Below, in pieces: positions 1 through 11,100 of a stretch of 45,286 bases of DNA (position 1 is its first letter; every line of letters starts with the position of its first letter). This DNA comes from Gonium pectorale (Eukaryota; Chlorophyta; Chlorophyceae; Chlamydomonadales; Volvocaceae): contig LSYV01000112.1 of assembly GCA_001584585.1 (NCBI GenBank), forward strand, positions 60,479 to 105,764. The letters run 5' to 3'. Under the pieces are notes generated by a model. It did no database searches. It was not told where the DNA came from and saw nothing but the letters and a program-made list of their open reading frames with translations. Position numbers and translations under genes: made by a program.

Positions 1-1295
1 CTTAATTTCCTCTCAAGAAAGATAGTAAGGCTTGCCCGGCTTGCTAGGCGCACGCGGATCGGGTAAAAGCCGGCCGCCGATGGGTGGCGAAATCGGTAAT
101 GCCGATGAGCATTACTGACCTACCCCCCCAACACTGATCTAACCAGCTAATAGCAACACGCCGGTAAGCTGGTCCCTCCGGGGCTCACTCGCACCGCCTG
201 CCCTGAGCCGCAGTGTGCCGAGCTGCCAACTCGCAGTGAACAGCGGCCTGGTGGAGTATTGTGGAGTAGTGGTTACGGTCTTGACAAGATGCAGCGTGGG
301 TGCCCGTAGGGCAGGGGCTTGGGCATGAGGATGCATGCACACGGTAGCAGGCGTGTTTAGTAACTGGCAGGACGCCGCCTTGGCGCTGCTAGCTGACATT
401 CCCGCGATTTAGCTTCAGGAACCGTTGCTTACCAAACTGACAGTGAACTGCCACACATGCCGCTATGATGGCGCACTGGATCCAGGCGTCTGGCGGGCTG
501 CGTGCCTTATAGGCCATGGTGCTAATCTTTGACTGATAGCTGACCAGGAGCGCCCGCGAACCACAACACTGAAGGCGCCGAACCACAACACGGAAGCCCA
601 AATGCCCTGGTGAGGGCAGTGCGTGGAGCCCGCACTGGCTTGGGGAACTAACTGGCCTTGCTTAGGGCGGAGGAGCCCGGATGGGCTGGAACGGCCCGGG
701 AAGCCGGAAGGGGCGGTCCGGCGGGAAGCCCGAAGAAGTTGAGAGGTGTCCCGTGAGCGCGGCATACCGTAGCCTGGATGGAGCCCTGGGTTTCACGCAG
801 GGTTACACGGGAGGGCTTTATTTAGAGGGCTGGGTAGCAATTCCAGATCGGAAGGGTAAGATCTGAAGTGGGGAATGGTCAGCATTCGGAGCGTCGCCTC
901 AGCAGTCGGGATTTGCGAGCTCCAGATTTGCTATGTAATAGCACTGTGGCCTGTACAACACAAGGACGCCTGGAGCGCGATGTGTTTTTGTGTTTTGTAA
1001 TGGATTCGGTTTACGACCTCACCAACCGATGTCACTCCGGACAACCTTAGGCTCCGTGTGGGCCGTCTTCAACATCGTGTTCTACAACGGGAAAAGCAAT
1101 CGGCGGCTTGGCGCTGAGAATTGAGGCCTCGGGCAACAAGTGCAGCCGTTCTTCCTGAGAGTTCCACACTAGCGCCTTGCACAACTTACGACTTGAAGCC
1201 TGCACTAACGAGATAGTGACATAGAGAGGCTGCGCACTGCGTAGCAATAGGACCCCTCGGCCCAGCTACTTGCGCCATTCTGCAGCGGTGTCAGC
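1..1295. other. Gene-free left end of the window
   Basis: No reading frame here has convincing family features, and the short open frames lack coherent splice sites. The stretch just before 1296 would hold the promoter and 5' UTR of the ATPase gene, but no clear TATA box is seen. A pyrimidine run near 121-128 could be part of a splice acceptor of an unseen exon; I could not support one. Confidence 0.4.
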
Positions 1296-4200
1296 ATGGC
1301 GACATGCGAATCCTTGCAGAGGCTCTACCGAACCGATCGACCCTTGCTCTGTATGCAGCAGCGGCCGGGCCGTCTCCTTCAACCGCGGCAACGCCCCTGC
1401 TGCTGGGGCCCGGTGGGATTGGGCGACGCAGCTCCTCGCTCGTCACTGGTGCGGAGCAGCCGCAGGGACACGCCCGAGTCGGAGACGGCCAAGAACTCGC
1501 TGACAGGTATGTTTCGCTCACGGCTGTATGTGCTCTACCACATTGTCTATGCGCGTTATGCGAGGCAACAAGACACCCTAAGTGGGGAGTATGCGTGCTG
1601 TGTCGCTCTTGACTATGAAAATCGTGACCTCCTATACGGGTTCGTGTAGTGGACATCAGAACTCAGACCGGCTTGGCTCCTTTCTGGTGAATCCCTCGCA
1701 ACTTTGGCCCTCGTACCGCTTAGCCTGCACGGAACAGCACCCGCGAATGTGTAGATAGGACTCGCTGGGGGCTCCTTGGTTCACCCGCTGCCTCTTTGAA
1801 CACCTGCTTGTCGCCCACTACTTCCGGGTGCTCCATTTGTGCTTCAGGTCATGTTCTGCTGCGCCTCCCCACACACAGGGCAGCTGGCCGGCCCGGGCCC
1901 TGACAGCACATCGACGATCGGTGAGTTCCCTAGGTAGCACTCGGTGCCTGAGGGCCACATGACGTGCCTAGCTAACACCGGCTCTGTTGCCCAGCATCTT
2001 TCCGGATTTTTATTGGTGCCCTTAGACCAACCGCCAATCCTCCTGACCGCTTGCCCCGCCCAGGCGCTGGCGCAACCGCACCAACTCGGAGGCTGCTGGT
2101 GGACCAGGCAGCCAAGTTGCGACCGTTACCTAAGGAGGTCACCGGCGGCGCCTGGGAGCTGAGCTTCCCCGACGGCGCAACCGAGCTTTTTGTGGACCCA
2201 GGGGACATCGTTGCAGGGATTCGCGACTGGGTCTCCCATGCCTTCGAGGCCGCAGCCGACACGCACAGCCCGACGTCAGCTCCAGTCCTGGTAATCACAG
2301 GCCTTGTGAAGGTGCGAGCGACACTTTGATTGTATCCCCCAGCGTGCTGCAGCCATCACCCCTCGTGCGCTGCAGTGAGGCGTATGATGGCTCAATGGAA
2401 CATGGCGAATCCACTGCTACGCACTGCTCCCGCATGCCACAGACCGGCAAGTCGTACTGCCAGGACACTGTCGTACCCAGTCTGGTGGCGGAGGCCGTGC
2501 GCAATCAGGGCGCGGACGGCCCCATGGCTGGCATGGTGCTGCTGCGCCTGAACGCGGGGCAGCTGAACGGAAAGGCAAGTGAGGGGTACCAGCCGTGTTG
2601 AAAGGGCGTGTACTGAAGCGGGTATAATGTGGCATACGAGTCGCTGCCCTGAAAAAGCGCTGATCTGCCGTTCGCTGTGCGGGCTTACCTGCCTGACCTG
2701 GGCTTTGCGGCTGCGTACCTGGCGGTTTGCAGATGGGCGCCTCCGTCATGTTGTACGACCTGCTCAGCGATCTGCTGGAGTGGGTGCGGAAGGAAGGCGT
2801 GCCGGTGCGGTCGTCGGCTCTGCAGACTGTGAAGGAGCTTGCCGCGCAGCCCTCTCCGTCCTACGATCCGAGCGTGCCGGGCGATGGGATCTCAAAACTA
2901 CTGCACGCTGTGGAGGTGCCGGTGCTGGTGCTCTGGGGTGAGTAGTGTCGGTGGGCGGTGAACAAATTCTCCTGTTGTTTTCTGTTGGGCTCTGCAGTGG
3001 GTCGTGGGCTTGGTTGCAGGATCTATCGCCGGCGTCTGCCTGTGTGCACTCGTCCCTGGTTCAGTAAGATCAGGTTGCTCCAGCCTGTCCGGGTTGTCCT
3101 GTTCCGTAGCCGTGGTGCCAGTCCTAGTTCCTGCGCAATCCGCAGACGAGGTGCAGAGAATCTTCCTGCCCACCTTGGGCGGCGAGCTGGACAAGCCGGG
3201 CTCAGAGTACATCCGCGACTGCTTCATGAAGTACCTGTTGGTGCATGGCCCGCGCACTATGCTGTGGTGCATCACCGGCAGCTCCATGTCGCAGGTGGGC
3301 GCTGATTGGTGTTTCAGGGCTTGTAGTCCTGACTCGCGGCCGGACCGGACTCACTTTTGCTGCTACATGCTGTAATAATACCTTTTGATGTTGTTCCGAC
3401 TGCGCCGTTCCAAGGCTCTTGCACGACTGCTATCCAGCGAGCCGTGTGTCGAGATGCAGATCCTTCTCGAGTCCCCTGCAACCCGTGATTGCTGGGCTGC
3501 TGCCCGTGTCCCAAGCAAGGTCCATGCCTGATGCTGGCCTGACTCGGGGCTCAGCCCATTCCTCCAGCTTACATGGGCGCCCCTTGTGTCGTCCATTTGC
3601 ACCCCGCCTCATCAGAAACGCGGACTTCGGCTGTCTTACTGCTAGCCTGCTGTCTGCTGGTTGTATCCGCCTATCACCAGCTCGCTTTGTGGCCACTCGT
3701 CGCTGCCGACCGCTACTGTTCTGTCCCTTGATAGACGTGGATCAGCATCGCCGAGATGCCGCCCAACGGCTTCACGTTGATTACGAGTGCCTACACGATA
3801 GATCTGCTGGGCACCAGCAGCCCCGACCACCTGTCCCTGGTGATGAAGGACTTGCGGGAGGATCTCCTGCCCCAGGAGGTCGACCCGTTGCTGCTGGAGC
3901 TGTGCCCGCCGTCAGTCGCGCTGCTGACCTTCCTGGTGAACGAGTGGGTGCGCGTTGGGGCCCCGGAGGACGTGAAGGGCTTCGTCACGACCAAGCTCAT
4001 AGAGGAGGTGAGAGCAGTACTGTGCGCCGTGCTGATGTGGCCGGCCCTTCAGCAGCAGCTAGCTGACGTTCGCTGCGGTTGCGTGATGATGATGTGCACC
4101 TGCCACACATGGGTTCTCGTTGCTCTCCTTCCATTGCTGTTTCCTGTTTCCCCATGGATGTCTAACTGGATCCGCCTGGTTCTCTGTGTCTGTGTCGCAG

Positions 4201-5906
4201 TCCATGAAGGAGTGGAGCTTGGGCCTGGCAGCAATGCCGCTGGCTCAGCGGCTGGCGGTCCTGGACTTGGCGTCTGTGGAGGTTTGGTCACGGATCGACA
4301 ACGTGGTGAGCGCCTTACTTTCCGCTGGCCGCACCCTGCGCTGAGCGCATCCAGCGCAAAACATCGGTACGCATTTACAACAATGCGTCCTGTTCTCTGT
4401 TTCTGAATTTCCTCAGGCCCTGCACGCGGGTCTGAGACGCTTCCTGATGCCGCACATGGAAAAGACGGCGAACGGCCGCTGGTACCTCAGGGACCCGCAT
4501 CAGCGCCAGGTTTTGCGGGTAAGTTATGTTTTTCGTCTCCCGGTTTTATCTGTGTCAGAGTGCTCCTCGTCTGAATTGTTTGGCCTATGCACATGCCGCA
4601 TTACTCGCACTACTAAAACCTATTCCCCTGTCATACATCCCTCGGAAAATCTCTGGGGTTGCCTACTGAGTCGGAGCGTGCCCTCATGAGCGGCCTTGCC
4701 GCCTTACTTGCCACAGCTTCTGATTGATGAGGACGGCACGCTGCGGGACAGCTGGAGCGAGGAGGAGTTCAGATTGTCCCTGATGCATCAGGACAGCGGC
4801 TGGACACTGCAGCGCCTTGGCGAGACGGCGGACTACCTGCTCGGGCGCAAGGCTGGCGACCGGTGGAAGGGCAAGGAGCTGCCCGATGGGGCGTCGGAGT
4901 TCCGGGAGGAGCTGCAGGTGGGTTTATGGGCTGGGGTTCCGTCTGGGACTGCAAAGTGCGCAAAATGCAAAGGCTTTGATGCAGCTTTGGGATACGGAGG
5001 TTGTTGGGCATGAGGAAGATGTTTACTTGAGCTTCTTGCTTGAAGAGGGACTGAGGCGCCCACTGACTGCTCCTGAGTGGCAAGCCGCTCACGTGCCCTT
5101 GCTGGCAGGCCCTGGCGGACGACGTTGCGGAGAAGCTGGTGCGCACACCGGCCAGCAAGCTCGCTGCCGCCGCAGCTGGCAGGGCGCTGGGCCCCCAAGA
5201 GCTGTGGGTGGTGCAGCCATGGTTCCAGCACGCACTGCAGGTAATAACACGACGTAGATGTGCAACTAACTGCAGGTATCTTGCGCTGTAGCCGAGGTGG
5301 CTGAATGGCACTTTCCATGTGCATTAGGCCCTATTTCACTGCAAGCGCTTGGCGCTCATTGCAACGTACGGCACCTCTTGCACCCACCCACAGTCGAAGT
5401 GGAACAGCCGCGACCTTACCTGGTACAGCACCGAGAGCAACGGGCAGAAGATGGACTCGCACCTGGCCATGCTGGTGTTCTACCTGCGGTGGGTGGTCTA
5501 GGTGTGCGCGCTGGAACCCGTTTTGTGCTGGCCGTTGTATTGCAGAGAGGAGGGAGCAGCCTCACGCAGACCCCTGGACTTCGATTGCTGTTGTAGCGCC
5601 TGCCGTACTCGTAGGAATCTCGCGTCTAGCCGTTTGGATCCACTCAGCCGAGCCGTGCCTTGGATCTGCCATGCGGTGCGCCATGTTGTCAGGTTGGGCC
5701 GCAACATGCTCGCGCACATGAAGCCCTGGGACGCCAAGTCCAAGATCCTCATGGAAGTTAGCGTGATCGAGGCGCTGCCCTCAGTGCTGGACAAGCCGAT
5801 GGTCAGCTTCTACGGCGACGCGTACAGGGCGCTGCGCATGCTGGTGTCCGGCACTGCCAGCGATGCCAAGGCGGTGGCGGTGGCGGAGGACAAGGCGAAG
5901 GATTGA
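1296..5906 (+). CDS. P-loop ATPase of an unrecognised algal family, 12 exons
   Basis: Exons: 1296-1506, 2064-2311, 2443-2574, 2733-2937, 3146-3294, 3735-4007, 4201-4305, 4417-4518, 4717-4917, 5109-5240, 5394-5488, 5693-5906. They join in phase to 688 aa ending at TGA 5904-5906. Walker A (GLVKTGKS, about residues 150-157) is rebuilt across intron 2. Walker B (LVLWDE, about 262-267) is rebuilt across intron 4, where the Asp codon is split. A sensor-like strand (WCITGSS, about 307-313) follows. This order resembles AAA+ or STAND NTPases, so ATP binding and hydrolysis are expected. The C-terminal 370 residues, mostly helical with acidic stretches, match nothing I recognise; substrate and location are unknown. 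Intron 3 is GC-AG. The start was chosen because frame 1296 is the one that splices in phase to exon 2 and its ATG context (CAGCATGG) is good. Distant relatives could include RHS/Crinkler-type NTPases. Exon 1 and the 5' end are the least certain. Confidence 0.8.
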
Positions 5907-8168
5907 CTGCTGGATGGCGGCACCATCAAGGCTAGCTGCACTGGCAGGAACGAAGGCGGCAATGCGAATAGCCGCGTTGGCTGCTTGGGCCTCAACGCGG
6001 CGGCCGGCTCGTGCGCGCATGATTTGAGCAGCTGGGTGGAGTTGGTGACGGTCGCAGCACCACTGGAAGGGAGGGCCGCGGGCAGTGCCAGGTGATGCAT
6101 ACCGTACTTGCCGTACTCCACTTCCTGCAGCATGTTTGTGCAGCGATCATCCTCAACATACATGTGCGGCAGTCGCACTGCACCGCATGCGCGGGTCACT
6201 CAAACCAAGTCGATAGTCAATCGGTGCCGGCGCAAACGCGCAATCCCGCCCCATGCTTGGTGCATCTTGGTGGATACTCCACGGAATGTGCAGATGGCAG
6301 ATGGCGCCAAACCCCTGATTGCTGCGTAAAGAAGCAAACGAACGGGCCTTGACAGTCCACACATGTGTGCTCCCGGAATCGCACACACCTAATCCCCCCC
6401 CGGCCTGGGCCATTCCGACTGCGCTCGTGCACGGCATCGGCGACCTCCTCGCTCCTCCGCCACCACCCCGTACGGCCCACAATGACACGCACGCACGCAC
6501 ATGGCGGCGTGAAGGGCAGCGCAGCGCAGCGCCACTCGAAGCCCGAATCAGCTGCTTGGAGAACCGTCCTGCGATGCGCAGCACGCAAAACATACAGGCA
6601 GCGGTGAAGGTGAGCCGTGCGAGCCCGTGGCCGCTGTTGCCCGCCGTCAGGTGCCCGCACCTAAAACACCGACGGCTCGCTGAAGTCGGCGTTCAGGGCG
6701 GTCCACACCGGTACCGCCGCCCGCGTCCTCAATGGCAGAGGCTCCCTCCCCACATCATTGTCACTTCACCGGCGCGACCGCCATGAGTGAAATGCGCAGC
6801 AGCGTGTGCGGCGTGAGCGCGATGTCACAGCGCCCGCGCACGCGCGTGCCCATGTACCGTACGGCATGTACGGCCAGAAGCCGACATCGCAGCGGCTGAC
6901 CTGCCGACCTACTGCTCCACTACCGTACCGTTACCCATCCATCGCTCACTACTCACGCACTCCCCCGCGGCCGTGTACAAACACATGATGGAGCGGGTAT
7001 GTACGACGTACATGGACGCGGCGGCCGCGTGTACGCTTTGCAATGGGCATGCATATGCACCAGTAGTGCAGTAGTGCATGACTCATGCGCCGTCCGTGCG
7101 TTCAAGAAGCAAAAGTGTGTTGCCCTTTTGGGGCAAGCCAGCGGCAGAGCTCGCAGGTGGGCACCCTGCAGTAGACCGCACATGCCAAGTTCGCCCACAT
7201 GCAGTCACGCACCACTAGTAATCCCGCGTACGCATTATGGACATAGCTCGCAAGCGGCGTTATTCATGGCATGCTATTAGAAAGCTGTGCGGGTGACCCG
7301 ACTCTAGGAAGCAGACGAACTTCCGCACGCAGATCGGGGTCAACCGGTCAAGAGGTACGGCACGCATGGACACGCATCCAACGCATGCGCACATGGCAGG
7401 GGCACACATGAGGAAACCCGGTGGACTCCACCATCCAACGCGGGACATACATATACACTCGAGATTTGCGCGTGCAAAATGCGAAGATTCTCCACCCCCA
7501 CAGCTGCTAATCAGTAAGGAAGTGGTGAAACGTATTGATGGGTCGGGGTGACTGCTGGCCGCTCCGGCGCGCTGTAACCTGTAACCTGCTCCGGCGCGCT
7601 TGGCCTCGGTCCGTGCATGCTCTGCGCAGGCGTACAATGCACCGGACGGTGAGCAGCTTCGGGCTCCCGAGCATACGTCCCGGGATGGATGGATGGCGCC
7701 AGCCCAAGCCATCGAGGCTACTTGAGACACCAAATGCCATTATGCCAACTGCGCGCCCCAAGCCCCGAGCCACCGAGGCGCAACGCTGCTGCGGGGCGCA
7801 TGCGTACGGGTGGTCTGTATGCAGGCGGCGCTACGCGGCATAACGTACGTGTGCATGCATGCTCGTACACGCTTGCGCCGCGCATACCTCATCATGCAAA
7901 GTTGCACACACACATGTACACGCGTCTGTATGTGCATCTTGCCGTACACATGCCGTACACATGTTGCGACACAGCCGCGCTGCGTCGCGGTGTGCGAGCG
8001 GGTGGTTCGTATGTGGGCGTGTGGGCGCCCACGCCACGTGGGGCAACCCCGCTACGGTGAGCAGCATGCTGCACCGCATACCAACCGCCCCCACACCCCG
8101 CGGCGCCAAAGTGTCCCGAAGACGCTGTTTGCATTGACAATCATATTTCAGTCACGATAATACAGACA
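5907..8168. other. Convergent intergenic region rich in small palindromes
   Basis: No gene was found in 2.26 kb between the tail-to-tail ATPase and permease genes. The sequence is dense in ATGCAT, GTAC and CATG words and in alternating purine-pyrimidine runs, for example around 6840-6880, 7000-7080 and 7850-7960. A near-tandem duplication of GCTCCGGCGCGCT with TGTAACCTG lies at 7561-7602; its TGTAA words at 7573 and 7579 are the first plus-strand TGTAA I found downstream of the ATPase stop. Both 3' UTRs must end here, but their limits cannot be set. Confidence 0.5.
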
Positions 8169-11100
8169 TCACACAGCGTGGGGCACCGCCGACGCCGCCG
8201 GGGCCCCGCCGCTGGGGCGCGTCGTCAGTGACGACACAGCGGCGGCGGCGACGCCGCTGGGCGTGGGCGACGCCACGAAGCCGCCGCCACCGCCGCCGCT
8301 CTGTGCCGGGAAGAGAGCCAGCACGCCGCTGGGGCGGGCAGGCGGCGAGCCGCTGTCGCTGTCGCTGAGAAGAGGCGACGGCGGCAAGGTACTTGTGGCG
8401 AAGGGGCTCGCTAAGCTGCCGTTGGTCGGCTGAAAATCGACGGTGCGCGCCTTAGTGCTCCCGTATACGCTTCCGTTGCCGCCCGCGTCGCCGCCGCCAC
8501 CGTCGTCATCGTCGCTGCCGCCGCCGCGGCAGCCGCCGCCGCCGCCGCTGCTGGCCCGGGAGCGGGGCCGCACGCTGACCTCCGTGGCCTGCGACACAGT
8601 TCGCTGCGAGTCGCCCGCTGGGAAGACGCGGGAGCCGCGAACGCTGCCGGAGGGCACCAGCGATGAGGCCGTGGACAGCGCAAAGGAGACGGTCGAGACC
8701 GCCGCAATCTTGATGGACCGCATAGCGCTGCTCGGCTTGGACTCAAGTTTGGACTGGGCGGCCGCCGCCTCCGCCGCCCGCGCCCTCGCCTCCATCTCCC
8801 TCAGCTCGGCGTCCATCTCCTGAATGCGCCTGCGGTTGCGCTCCAGCTCCTCTGCCTCCAGCTGCGTGTACGGCTTGAGGCACTCGGGCTGTGCGGTGCG
8901 GATGGACACGCCGTACGTGCACGAGGGGCCGGGGTAGATTTCGTGCTCTTACTCTGGCGCTTAGAACCATTCTCTCATCTATCATTGCTCATGGGCCTCG
9001 TTTGTGGGTTTTACCGTAGCCAATATTCAGCCAAGCCAACACGGGTAGCCAAGGCCCCTCTTAAGGACCAGTCCGGAAGGACGGAAGTGCTGATTGGGCC
9101 CCTTCCAGCTTCACATGAGCAGCCCCGTGCCGCGGCAGCCAGGAAAACTGCCAACCCGCGCACCTTGGCCGCCGCCAGCACGCTCGCGAGCGTCTTGTCC
9201 GTGAATGGCAGCGTGGCCAGGTCGTACACGAGCAGCAAGATGTACAACGCCAGGTACGACAATATCCCGGCCAGGATTCCGTACGCGATGCTGTACGTCA
9301 TCGGCACGACGGCGATGGTGATGAAGGCGGGGATGGCGTGGGTGTAGTCCTTCCAGTCGATGTCGAGCAGGTTCTCCATCATGAGGGCGCCCACCAGGAT
9401 CAGCGCCGGGCCGGTAGCGTACGGCGGAATGGACGAGATGGTGGGCGTCAGGAACATCGAAGCCCCAAAGTAGAGGCCTGCGAACGTGCGGAGCAGGTGG
9501 CGGCAGCTAAAGACAGAGATAGATGCCCCCCGTCGCGCAGCGAGTGTCTTGGCGGGCGAAGGCTAGAGGGGCGTCGGGAGGGTGAGTCCATTCGCGGCCA
9601 TTTCAGTACGCGCAGTCCATGGCAAGTGGTCGGAGGGAGGGTCGGAGGGAGGGTCGCAGGGAGGGTCAGAGGCTGCGTAGGCTGCGGACAGCCACTCACG
9701 AAGAGGCAAGAGACGCAGCGCGCCAGCCCAGGCCATGTTGCATGTTGCGGGTGTCGGATGCATTCGGCCGTATGCGCGATGGAAGGATGGGTGCGACTGC
9801 AACATTTGCCGGTTCTGTTCCTGTCCAACCATGGCATCCGTCCCAGCAGCCTCGGCGTGCACGCAGCGCACCCGCGGCTTGGGTCCGGGCTGCCGGCCAG
9901 TGCGTCCTCGCCGTCGACGCCCGCTGCCCCCAGCCGACCTCAAACTGTCACACACCCGCCCCACCACCCACCCACCGATGACGATGGCGGTGATGCCGGT
10001 GCGGCCCCCCTCGCGGATGCCTGCAGCAGCAGCGGGGCCGGGGCGTTTGGCGCGCTTCCTTTGGTTTCGGGGGCGGGGCCCCTGCTACGACTGTGTAGTC
10101 CCATGCCCAGTGTTTATGTTGTATGCTGCGATCCATGTGCAAACATCGTCACGCCCCAACGGGAAGGTTGTCTGCTGAGGGACAGGGACTCAGGGAGGGT
10201 TGGGCGGTGGACGGACAGGCGGTGCTCGAGCAGGCTGCGCTGGCCGGTGAGACGGGGGCGTGTTGGAGGCTTGGAGCCCCAGACGGGGCTCCAAGCCTCC
10301 AACGCACATCCACACGCCGTACAGGTACGGTACGTACGCGGCTCTCCCTCAGCCGTACAGCGCGGGCAGCAGGCCAACCACGCATGAAGTCCCCAGCCAT
10401 GCCCACACCCGTACACACACGTGGCGCTTGCTCGTTAGCGTTTCTGTCTGAGCACGCTGTCACGCTTGTAGAACACACACACCCGTGGCGCTTTCGACGT
10501 AGGTGTTAATGGGCGGCAGGCCGAGCAGCGCCGCCACGCACACGGCAGACGCGTCGGCGCAGTAGCAGAGCGTCATGCGGGGAAAGGTCTTTTTGACGGG
10601 GTCCACGAAGCCGGGGAGTCGCTTGCTGCGGGGCAAGGGGCGGGGTCAGAAGTCTGGAGGGTTACAGAGCACCATCGAGGCGGTGCGAGACGCGTGGCAC
10701 GCGTGGCACGCGTGGTAACGGCGGTGCGAGACGCGTGGTAACGTTACACCACGGCCCGTGAGCCAAGGCGGCGTCACGCTGTGCAAAAAAGCACGGCTTT
10801 ATGTGCCGTACGAGCCGTGCACCGTGAGCCAGGGCCAGGTCCCCATGTCGTACGCCCCAAGCCGGCGCACCCATAGGATGGCGGCCCAGGCCACTGCCCT
10901 GGCCGGGGCCCTCCTCGCTGTACGTCCTGTGAGTGGCCCTGATACTTGGACATGAGCCGGCTCTTAGAACGGGCTCCCTACAACCGAGCGCAGACGCACG
11001 GGCAAGTCCTTGACTCACTTGATGTAGTTTGCCATGGAGAAGAAGGTACCGGTGGAGTCCAGCAGATCCAGGTAGAGGTCCGAGAGGATAGTCATCCACA

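Noticed and set aside
1304..1612. Open frame starting at 1304 with an Ala-rich presequence-like N-terminus
   Set aside because: At the donor after 1506 it leaves two bases, which does not fit the phase of the next exon at 2064; the frame starting at 1296 does.
8411..8746. Poly-Ala open frame on the minus strand
   Set aside because: It is an out-of-frame shadow of the Gly/Asp-rich permease tail encoded by GCC/CGC repeats.
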